A DNA stretch of 10,273 bases from an uncultured beta proteobacterium (lineage in GTDB: Bacteria; Pseudomonadota; Gammaproteobacteria; Burkholderiales; Burkholderiaceae). Below, piece by piece: positions 1 to 5,262 of the stretch. The notes under the pieces are model-generated. The model saw only the letters and a list, made by a program, of their open reading frames with translations. It ran no database searches and was not told the DNA's origin. Every line of letters begins with the position of its first letter. Position 1 is the first letter of the stretch. A program made the position numbers and the translations under genes. The DNA lies in contig CAJAFJ010000009.1 in assembly GCA_903938955.1 (NCBI GenBank), forward strand, positions 1 to 10,273, given 5' to 3'.

Positions 1-953
1 CGAATGCCATAGCGCGCGAGGTCCTTGAACAAGGCGCCACCATTTTCTTCGCCGTAGATTTCCCAGGCTTCACGCCACGACATCACGCGTTTGGGCAGCA
101 TGTAATCCATCATCGTGCTGACCAGGCCCAGCACCCGGAAACCGCGCCAGAACCACTTGTCGATCCAACCCTGCACGATCGGCAGATTGGCCGGGTCCTG
201 CTCCAGCATGAACTTGATGCATTCAAGGCCCAGCGTCATGTGGCGGGCTTCATCGGACTGGGCCGAGAAGCCGAAGGTCACTGTCGCCATGTCGCCGTTG
301 TAAGCGGCGCCGGACATGAAGGGGACGAACAGCAAATTGGTCAGCACATACTCGAACGAAAAGCCGATGGCAATCATGAACTCGAACGGCCCGGCCGACA
401 TCGCATCGTCAAAGAACGAGCGTGCCACCGTGTTGTACCAGATGCGATCGCGTGAGTCGGCAAAGGCGTGAAAGCCGTTGTAGTACTTGTTGTAGTTCGA
501 CATCGCATGAATCTGCGTCTGCGCATGGCGAATCTCATCAATGGCTTGCATCTGGCAGGCGACCTGCGTGCCCACGCCGGGGAATTCCCGACCGACGCGT
601 GCAAAGCCCTTGTGGGCCGCATACTCGCCCGGGCTGATGGCTTGCAGGAAAATTTTCAAGGCGCTCAGGTAACGCGCATCGGTGATGTTGAGATGGCCGT
701 TGTTCTGCGCGTGGGCATCAATGATGGCGTAGAACTTGCGCTCTTTCTCGGCCTGGTATTTCCAGTAGGAATCCATGGTCAGGCGGAACGGGTCTTCCCA
801 CTTGTCCCAGTCGTTGATTTTGATGCCTTCGTATTTCACGTAAGGAAAAACATCTTCCTTCTTTTGGTAGGTGGTTTCCCAGCCGAGGTCACGGGTGAGC
901 AGCTTGTACTTCTCTTTGAGCCCGAGTTTCTTTTTTGTAACTTTCATATCCAT
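1..953 (-). CDS. dmpN: Phenol hydroxylase, diiron catalytic (alpha) subunit DmpN-like, 3' end missing
   Basis: This is the oxygenase subunit of a multicomponent phenol hydroxylase, which hydroxylates phenol to catechol at a carboxylate-bridged diiron centre in the cytoplasm. The 317 codons present run off the left edge; family members have roughly 500 residues, so the C-terminal third is missing. All six expected iron ligands are visible: E110 (in PGEYAA), E140 and H143 (in DEIRH), E201 (in FEYVL), E235 and H238 (in DEARH). Their spacing closely follows toluene/o-xylene monooxygenase. The start at 953 (MDMKV) is preferred over the ATG at 947 because AAGGAG lies 6 nt upstream of it. The gap after dmpM is 12 nt, so the two are one operon. 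The reading frame is intact. The reductase DmpP and DmpO would be expected beyond the left edge. Family assignment is very sure; phenol rather than a related aromatic as substrate is inferred. Confidence 0.96.
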   Translation of the reverse strand, partial: MDMKVTKKKLGLKEKYKLLTRDLGWETTYQKKEDVFPYVKYEGIKINDWDKWEDPFRLTMDSYWKYQAEKERKFYAIIDAHAQNNGHLNITDARYLSALKIFLQAISPGEYAAHKGFARVGREFPGVGTQVACQMQAIDEIRHAQTQIHAMSNYNKYYNGFHAFADSRDRIWYNTVARSFFDDAMSAGPFEFMIAIGFSFEYVLTNLLFVPFMSGAAYNGDMATVTFGFSAQSDEARHMTLGLECIKFMLEQDPANLPIVQGWIDKWFWRGFRVLGLVSTMMDYMLPKRVMSWREAWEIYGEENGGALFKDLARYGI

Positions 954-965
954 GTCAGTCTCCTT

Positions 966-1235
966 TTATTCGTTCCAATAAAGTGTCAGGCTGTCTTCGG
1001 TTTCGTCGACATAGCCGCTGAGCGAAATCAGGTTGATCTGCAGTTCTTGCAGGTCGTAGTCCCGACCGATCTGCTCTTCGATCGTTTCCCGGCGGATCAC
1101 GAGTCGCCCGGGGGCGTTGATCTTGACCATGGCGGGGTCACGGTTCACGACCGCCAGAGGGTTGTCAATAACAATCGCATCAATGATGGGACGGGTGTCT
1201 TCGTTGGTTTGAAGGGCAATAAATACAGTTGCCAT
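966..1235 (-). CDS. dmpM: Phenol hydroxylase regulatory/effector protein DmpM
   Basis: An 89-residue protein of the MmoB/DmpM family, the cofactor-less effector that binds the hydroxylase and is needed for efficient turnover. The length matches the family (about 90 residues). The N-terminal MATVFIALQTNEDTRPIIDA and the acidic C-terminal end are typical. It lies between dmpL (9 nt upstream) and dmpN (12 nt downstream), the classical L-M-N order. The ribosome-binding site is modest (GAAAGG about 6 nt before the ATG), and part of it lies next to the dmpL stop, so translation may be coupled to dmpL. There are no cysteines or metal motifs, as expected for this family. Confidence 0.95.
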   Translation of the reverse strand: MATVFIALQTNEDTRPIIDAIVIDNPLAVVNRDPAMVKINAPGRLVIRRETIEEQIGRDYDLQELQINLISLSGYVDETEDSLTLYWNE

Positions 1236-1244
1236 AGTGGCCTT

Positions 1245-2237
1245 TCAGATCTCGATCCCGATTTTTTTCATGCGTGCCTTGAAGGCATCCACCTCTTCAG
1301 CCAGCGCTTCATCTGCCGTGGACGCCAGGGCCAATGCAACGACCGGGCGCAGGGCCGAGACGGCACGGGTGCTCCACTTTGTTGTCCATTCCTGCAGCAA
1401 CTGGCGGTTTGCATCGGACTCAGCGGCGGCGGTGCGCAGTACCGCATCCACCCATTTGCGGGTTTCGCCAAACCAGTCGTTCATGAACTGGGTCAGCATG
1501 GCCACAGCAGAAGCCCCACGGGTGGACAGGTAGTCGTCCACGATGCGCTCGTACACCAGCGGATAAAGCAGACCATCCAAGGCGGCGTTTTGCGCTACAA
1601 ACAACTCAAAGGGATCACGCAACACCAGGCAGTCTTCAACATAGCGGCGCAATGGCTGCCAGGCTTCGCCCTCCAACCAGGCGGCCTTACCTTCGGTCAG
1701 CGCGGCGGTATCGCCCAGCAACAGGCCGAGCCGTGACAGATACTGGGCAATACCCAACTGGTCCATGGCGTGGTACATGCAGGGCTGGGTGAAGGTCGTG
1801 CCAAAGCCATAACCACAGATGTAGGTGTTGTGCATGTTGGCGCCCCAGGCGGCATGGCGCAGCGGCACCAACAGGCGCAAGGCTGTATTTTTCAGGTCCT
1901 CGGGCAGCATCTCGGCCAAGCCGCGCGACTCGACGAAGTCAAAGTTGGCTTCGGTCGTGTCCTGCTGACGGGCACGCGCCAGGGTGTAGGTGCTGTAGTA
2001 AAACTGGCGCGGATCTTTCAACGCATACCAGTCCTTCATCACGATCTTGGTGATGCTGGCGTCATAGAGCGCCTGCTCAGGGTCCCAGGTGGGAAGGTAA
2101 TGCAGGTTTTCGCTGGCCTGAATGTCGTAGCTGCCTTCCTGGTAACGGGAAGCCGGCTTGTCACCAAAACGCCGCGCCAGGTGGTCAAAGGTTTGTCGTA
2201 GCGGTTCGATGCTGACCGTGCGTAAATCAATTTGCAT
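1245..2237 (-). CDS. dmpL: Phenol hydroxylase beta subunit DmpL (P1)
   Basis: A 330-residue protein of the ferritin-like beta subunit family of bacterial multicomponent monooxygenases. It pairs with DmpN and DmpK in the (alpha-beta-gamma)2 hydroxylase but lacks the diiron ligand motifs and is structural. Recognisable stretches include the N-terminal MQIDLRTVSIEPLRQTFDHL, the central RHAAWGANMHNTYICGYGFG and the C-terminal DAFKARMKKIGIEI. The length agrees with the family. The start is well fixed: AGGAG sits 7 nt before the ATG. A 7-bp perfect hairpin lies in the 46-nt gap from dmpK, immediately upstream of this ribosome-binding site. DmpM follows 9 nt after the stop. Confidence 0.95.
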   Translation of the reverse strand: MQIDLRTVSIEPLRQTFDHLARRFGDKPASRYQEGSYDIQASENLHYLPTWDPEQALYDASITKIVMKDWYALKDPRQFYYSTYTLARARQQDTTEANFDFVESRGLAEMLPEDLKNTALRLLVPLRHAAWGANMHNTYICGYGFGTTFTQPCMYHAMDQLGIAQYLSRLGLLLGDTAALTEGKAAWLEGEAWQPLRRYVEDCLVLRDPFELFVAQNAALDGLLYPLVYERIVDDYLSTRGASAVAMLTQFMNDWFGETRKWVDAVLRTAAAESDANRQLLQEWTTKWSTRAVSALRPVVALALASTADEALAEEVDAFKARMKKIGIEI

Positions 2238-2256
2238 TTAAAGTCTCCTGAATGTT

Positions 2257-2275
2257 CTGCGCCCTCAAGGCGCAG
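2257..2275 (-). repeat. Intercistronic hairpin between dmpK and dmpL
   Basis: A perfect 7-bp inverted repeat, CTGCGCC/GGCGCAG, with a 5-nt loop. It lies in the 46-nt spacer between the dmpK stop and the dmpL start, just upstream of the dmpL AGGAG. No T-run follows on the minus strand, so it is unlikely to be a terminator. A role in mRNA processing, 3' end protection or tuning of dmpL translation is inference. Confidence 0.6.
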
Positions 2276-2283
2276 GTTTTGCT

Positions 2284-2532
2284 TTACTTGAATCGTGTTT
2301 TAGTGGCATCGGCCAGTCGCCAGTCCCAGTCGCTGCGCTCTGCCGCATCCGAGGCCTCAGACGACACCGGCGGGAGCATTTCGACCTGGTTGGTGATGCA
2401 GAATTCGGTGAAGGCAGCACGGCCGAGAATCAATTCAACAAAGACCTCCGGCTCACCAATGGCGAAATCGAACTCGATGAAGCCATTGGCCCGTTCGCCT
2501 CGCACGCGGACGAACCGCCGGGAGGTGTCCAT
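2284..2532 (-). CDS. dmpK: Phenol hydroxylase accessory subunit DmpK
   Basis: An 82-residue DmpK-family protein. In Pseudomonas CF600, DmpK is not needed for in vitro turnover but is needed for productive assembly of the active oxygenase, probably for iron incorporation. The conserved core here is FVRVRGERANGFIEFDFAIG followed by PEVFVEL and AAFTEFC. The ATG at 2532 is chosen because AAGGG (2545-2541) lies 8 nt upstream. An in-frame GTG at 2538 would add two residues, but it sits only 2 nt from that site. The AAGGG overlaps the stop of the preceding catechol dioxygenase gene, which suggests translational coupling. Confidence 0.92.
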   Translation of the reverse strand: MDTSRRFVRVRGERANGFIEFDFAIGEPEVFVELILGRAAFTEFCITNQVEMLPPVSSEASDAAERSDWDWRLADATKTRFK

Positions 2533-2543
2533 CTTCACAACCC

Positions 2544-3476
2544 TTAGCTGACCACGGTCAGGAATGTCTCGTGCAACTTGCGCTGCGGGTAGTCCAGTCC
2601 CTGACCAAAGTTGTCAAAGGTCCAGGTGAGCGGCTCTTTGTAATCGGGATACGGCTGGTAGCCGCCCATGAAGGTTTCAAAGCGATTGCCGGACGGGTCC
2701 CACGCATAAATGGTGCAACCCCGGGTCACGCCATGGCGTGTAGGTCCGATATCGACCGGGACTTTGTTGACCGACATGATGTCACCGGCACGCAGCACCT
2801 CTTCCCAGGTTTCCATCAGGAAAGAGCAGTGGTGCAACTTGCCCGGCTCCGGGTACTCGGCAAAAGCAATGTCATGCACCTTGTGCGAACAAGACAGCCA
2901 GACCGCCAGATTGGCGGTGCCCTCAGGATTGAGCACACGCTCCACCAGATAGAAACCCAGCACGTCAACAAACAATTTATGCACTGCCGCAATATTGGGA
3001 CCGTAGAGCAAGGCGTGGTCCAGGCGAACCGGTGCAATGCCCCGCTCTGAATCTGCCGTCCAGGCCACCGGGTTCACCATGCCGCAACCATTGCCCACCG
3101 CTGTCTTTTCGGCATACAGCTCCATCGTGTGGCCACTGGGAATCTCGAAGCGCACCCGCTCCCCGGTTTCCAGCATCTCGCCCGCAGGCATACGCTCGGT
3201 CTTGACACCGTAGGCCTGCAGATCGGCTTCCAGCTTGTCGAGCGTGGCCACATCAAGGACCTTGAAGCCAAAAAAATCCAGGCCAGCACGGTCAGCCTGA
3301 CGCAATATGAAGCTGTTGTGATCGCGCTCATCCCAGCATTTGAAGTAGACACGGCCTTGCGCGTCGCGACCGGTTTCGACCAAACCCAGTACATCGCGGT
3401 AGTGACGAACTGCTTCCTCAAGATCCAACACCCGAATCTGCGCATGCCCTGGACGTAAAACACCTGTCATTGCCAT
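2544..3476 (-). CDS. dmpB: Catechol 2,3-dioxygenase (extradiol, type I)
   Basis: A 310-residue Fe(II) extradiol dioxygenase that cleaves catechol to 2-hydroxymuconic semialdehyde in the meta pathway. It has the two-domain vicinal oxygen chelate fold, with the catalytic site in the C-terminal domain. Iron ligands are visible as H154 (RLDHALLYG), H216 (LHHCSF) and E267 (NRFETF), equivalent to H153, H214 and E265 of Pseudomonas XylE. Second-shell residues match too: H201 (KVHDIAF), H248 (GPTRHG) and Y257 (TIYAWDPSGNR). The C-terminal ending LHETFLTVVS is typical. The start is supported by GAGGAG 6 nt upstream. It lies between a ferredoxin (40-nt gap upstream) and dmpK, at the front of the operon instead of after dmpP. 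A narrow preference for catechol versus methylcatechols cannot be read from the sequence. Confidence 0.97.
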   Translation of the reverse strand: MAMTGVLRPGHAQIRVLDLEEAVRHYRDVLGLVETGRDAQGRVYFKCWDERDHNSFILRQADRAGLDFFGFKVLDVATLDKLEADLQAYGVKTERMPAGEMLETGERVRFEIPSGHTMELYAEKTAVGNGCGMVNPVAWTADSERGIAPVRLDHALLYGPNIAAVHKLFVDVLGFYLVERVLNPEGTANLAVWLSCSHKVHDIAFAEYPEPGKLHHCSFLMETWEEVLRAGDIMSVNKVPVDIGPTRHGVTRGCTIYAWDPSGNRFETFMGGYQPYPDYKEPLTWTFDNFGQGLDYPQRKLHETFLTVVS

Positions 3477-3516
3477 TTCAATCTCCTCTTTTGTTAAGAA
3501 AAATAATTCACCAATT

Positions 3517-3843
3517 TCAGGAAATTCTTTTGAATTCCTGCTGATTCACACATCGCTTCATCCCGCCGATGACCCGCAACTCAAGGTCACTGCCTGGCAA
3601 GATCCGGCAGGCCAACACCTGTCCGTTTTTCTCATCTTCTTCACTCACATGCGACCGGCTCATGGCCTTGCGTTCGATGCAGCCGGACAGCACTTCGACC
3701 TTGCAGACACCACAAGCGCCGCCCCGGCATCCCACAGGAATACCGCGCCGGCCCAAGCGCGCCATACCCTCCAGAACCGACTGCGCTGAATCGCAGGCAA
3801 AAGACTCTCCGGTTTCAAATAATCTGATTTGGAACACTGACAT
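3517..3843 (-). CDS. dmpQ: [2Fe-2S] chloroplast-type ferredoxin, DmpQ/XylT-like
   Basis: A 108-residue plant-type ferredoxin. The cluster ligands are C39, C44, C47 and C79 in the pattern C-x4-C-x2-C-x31-C, set in CRGGACGVCKVEV and VLACRILP. The known role of XylT/DmpQ proteins is to re-reduce the oxidised active-site iron of catechol 2,3-dioxygenase after attack by substituted catechols, and the gene directly precedes the dioxygenase here, supporting that partner. The ATG at 3843 gives the normal family length. The frame stays open to a GTG at 3906, which would add a lysine-rich 21-residue extension with no clear ribosome-binding site, so it is not preferred. The site at 3843 is itself weak (AAGAG). 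It is the first gene after the sigma-54 promoter, with a leader of about 125 nt. Confidence 0.93.
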   Translation of the reverse strand: MSVFQIRLFETGESFACDSAQSVLEGMARLGRRGIPVGCRGGACGVCKVEVLSGCIERKAMSRSHVSEEDEKNGQVLACRILPGSDLELRVIGGMKRCVNQQEFKRIS

Positions 3844-3863
3844 GTCTGCTCTTTTTTTGGTTA

Positions 3864-3880
3864 GTTTTCCTATGGAAAAC
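3864..3880. repeat. Downstream copy of the GTTTTC-N5-GAAAAC dyad (leader hairpin/operator)
   Basis: GTTTTC, five bases, then GAAAAC. Here the pairing extends to 8 bp (AGTTTTCC/GGAAAACT around TAT). It lies in the 5' leader, about 20 nt before the ferredoxin ATG and about 90-105 nt downstream of the predicted transcription start. A second dyad with identical arms lies at 4022-4038. No U-run follows, so it is not an intrinsic terminator. It could be a protein-binding site or an RNA hairpin near the ribosome-binding site. Confidence 0.6.
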
Positions 3881-3979
3881 TTGTAGGACTTACCTTGAAA
3901 ACTCACAAATTTCAGAGATAGAAACTCGCTTGAATCCTGCTAAATTTCTCATGAAAAAGTTCGCTACAAACAGGACTTC

Positions 3980-3995
3980 GCAATATGCTTGCCAA
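3980..3995 (-). promoter_or_regulatory. Sigma-54 (-24/-12) promoter for the phenol operon
   Basis: On the minus strand the sequence reads TTGGCAAGCATATTGC. This matches the sigma-54 consensus TGGCAC-N5-TTGC, except for A in place of C at the last base of the -24 element, and it has the required 12-bp spacing from GG (3993/3992) to GC (3981/3980). The predicted start is near 3968, giving a leader of about 125 nt to the ferredoxin. Phenol operons of this type (dmp, phh, aph) are known to be transcribed from such promoters by DmpR-like, phenol-sensing NtrC-family activators. The activator gene is not in this window. Confidence 0.85.
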
Positions 3996-4021
3996 CATTT
4001 CCCAAAGAACTGAAATGGCCC

Positions 4022-4038
4022 GTTTTCACAGGGAAAAC
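4022..4038. repeat. Upstream copy of the GTTTTC-N5-GAAAAC dyad
   Basis: GTTTTC-ACAGG-GAAAAC, with the same arms and spacer length as the dyad at 3864-3880. It lies about 54-70 bp upstream of the predicted transcription start. A degenerate third copy with the same left arm (GTTTTCAC) begins at 4087, followed by the imperfect right arm TAAAGC. It is interpreted as a candidate operator; the binding protein is unknown. Confidence 0.55.
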
Positions 4039-4052
4039 CCCTAAACAACGCT

Positions 4053-4075
4053 CCCCAATTTGCGGTTTTTTGGGG
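4053..4075. repeat. CCCCAA/TTGGGG inverted repeat
   Basis: Perfect 6-bp arms (4053-4058 and 4070-4075) with an 11-nt spacer. The match resumes outside as CAAC (4046-4049) and GTTG (4075-4078) after a 3-nt bulge. No T-run follows on either strand. It could end the upstream transcript or be a binding site; neither is shown. Confidence 0.4.
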
Positions 4076-4131
4076 TTGGAAGCGGTGTTTTCACGCTTAA
4101 AGCCAGGTACCGTAAATAGCAAAACCGTTGG

Positions 4132-4167
4132 CTTGAATTTCATTTTTTATAAATTTATAAATTCAAG
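4132..4167. promoter_or_regulatory. AT-rich inverted repeat, candidate activator-binding (UAS) site
   Basis: A perfect 9-bp inverted repeat, CTTGAATTT/AAATTCAAG, with an 18-bp spacer. Within and across the spacer lies a 16-bp palindrome, TTTATAAATTTATAAA (4146-4161). It is about 164-199 bp upstream of the predicted sigma-54 start, the usual distance for binding of XylR/DmpR-type enhancer proteins, and the arms contain the TTGA/TCAA half-sites typical of that group. The arrangement is not the canonical overlapping box, so the activator assignment is inference. It also lies just after the stop of the stress-protein gene, but without a U-run. Confidence 0.45.
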
Positions 4168-4191
4168 ACAACAGTTGATAAAAATATGAAA

Positions 4192-5220
4192 CTACTTGGC
4201 GGCCAGGTTCATCAGGCGGGTGTACAGCGTCTTGAAGCCGTCACCCAGGTCCGCATCAAAGCGGGGGTCGCCGTTGACGGAGAAGGCCTTGTAAATCGTT
4301 GACCAATCCTGCTCGGTCAAATACTGGCGCGCTGCGGGCAGAATCGTGCCCTCCTCCAGATTCATGTGCGCCCATTGCGCCTCGGCAAAGCGATGGACGG
4401 CGGCCGTCAGGCCGGCCAGCGCCACAGTGGCGTCACCCTTGACCGCAGCGTAAGCCTCAACCGCCGTTTGCATGGCCGTGACCAGCTCACCGCCGCTGGC
4501 GTGTTGCGCACGCAGTTCCTTGAGGGCCTCGTCACAGACATGGGTGCGCGCAGCAAGACGCTCAAACAGATAGGCATCTTCTTTGGGGTGGTGCAAACGC
4601 TCCGGAAAAGCATCGATGTAGTGAAGCATGGAGCGCACCAGCGCGACGTCCAGCGGGGACTGATCCGCGGCCGCTTGCTCGACCAGTTGGACCAAGCCGC
4701 GCACCACCGCCGCCAGCGAGCGGTGCTCGTCCTGGATGATGGCCACGGCCATCAGCGAAGGCTGCTCGGGCTGGTTGCTTTCAACCGTTGCCACCAAAAC
4801 CGGCAGGCGGGTATGGGCCAGCACCTTTTGCGTCTGGGAGCCCAGCATCAAGCCGCGCAGCCCTTTGTGCCCGTGCGATGCCATAAAGATCAGATCACAG
4901 CCTTCAGCTTGCGCCACCTCAAGAATCGCTTCTGAAGGGCGGTCGCTGGTGCGGGTGATGGACGTGCAACTGACGCCCTTGGCTTTGGCCGCGGCTTCGG
5001 CTTTCTGCAAAATACCGCGCGCTTCGCCAGCCAGGTTATCCACATAGCTATCGGGGGCTACGGTGCGCTGCAACGCCCCTTGATCGGTGGAGCCAAAATC
5101 AGCCCGGGCCGAGAAGAATGTGATGCGGGCGCCCAGGGCCAGCGCAAAAGGAACAGCTTGGGAAACAATTTCAGTGGCCAATCCCGACGCATCGAGTGGA
5201 ACCAGGAGGTGCTTGTACAT
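4192..5220 (-). CDS. Universal stress protein (UspA) fused to a hemerythrin HHE domain
   Basis: A 342-residue soluble two-domain protein. Residues 1-145 form a UspA fold: the N-terminal strand MYKHLLVPLD is followed by SHGHKGLRGLMLGSQTQKVL (115-134), which resembles the glycine-rich ATP/phosphate-binding loop ending in GS. Residues about 155-342 form an HHE-type helical bundle with candidate iron ligands H166 (QDEHRSL), H200, H210/H211 with E214 (HHPKED), H240 (RAQH), and H285 with E289 (WAHMNLEEG). HHE domains bind a diiron site and are linked to O2, NO or iron sensing and oxidative stress. The UspA part implies a stress-signalling role. The gene starts 42 nt after the transporter stop, with a weak site (GAGAG). 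It is the last gene before the phenol promoter, so it may serve oxygen or iron homeostasis around the oxygenases (inference). Confidence 0.9.
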   Translation of the reverse strand: MYKHLLVPLDASGLATEIVSQAVPFALALGARITFFSARADFGSTDQGALQRTVAPDSYVDNLAGEARGILQKAEAAAKAKGVSCTSITRTSDRPSEAILEVAQAEGCDLIFMASHGHKGLRGLMLGSQTQKVLAHTRLPVLVATVESNQPEQPSLMAVAIIQDEHRSLAAVVRGLVQLVEQAAADQSPLDVALVRSMLHYIDAFPERLHHPKEDAYLFERLAARTHVCDEALKELRAQHASGGELVTAMQTAVEAYAAVKGDATVALAGLTAAVHRFAEAQWAHMNLEEGTILPAARQYLTEQDWSTIYKAFSVNGDPRFDADLGDGFKTLYTRLMNLAAK

Positions 5221-5262
5221 GGGGATCTCTCGCAGTAATCAGTGCTTGTGGAGGTGTCGGGT

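Larger units (their letters stand above)
3844..4191. other. Regulatory intergenic region upstream of the phenol operon
   Basis: About 350 bp without a supported gene, visibly AT-richer than the flanking genes. It holds the sigma-54 promoter, two identical GTTTTC-N5-GAAAAC dyads, a degenerate third dyad, a CCCCAA/TTGGGG inverted repeat and an AT-rich 36-bp inverted repeat, each listed separately. A plus-strand open frame at 3989-4189 crosses it but resembles nothing. I see no convincing IHF consensus, no canonical TTGATCAATTGATCAA XylR/DmpR box, and no clear terminator for the stress-protein gene that ends at 4192. Confidence 0.8.

Noticed and set aside
307..320. Placeholder entry with an empty title in the findings list
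   Set aside because: It carries no observation about the DNA at these bases; the residue range 307-320 belongs to the transporter helix discussed under 6700-6741.
468..1736. Long plus-strand open frame of 422 codons antisense to dmpN, dmpM and dmpL
   Set aside because: It runs antisense to three clear conserved genes, crosses their boundaries and resembles no family; it is a shadow of GC-rich codon usage.
3864..3880. Leader hairpin as an attenuator-type intrinsic terminator
   Set aside because: It is AT-rich and is followed on the minus strand by an A-run, not a T-run.
3844..3906. 21-residue N-terminal extension of the ferredoxin from a GTG at 3906
   Set aside because: The ATG at 3843 gives the normal family length; the extension has no clear ribosome-binding site and contains the dyad repeat.
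3989..4189. Plus-strand 66-codon open frame in the regulatory gap
   Set aside because: It has no recognisable family or good ribosome-binding site and starts inside the sigma-54 promoter; it is more likely chance in non-coding DNA.
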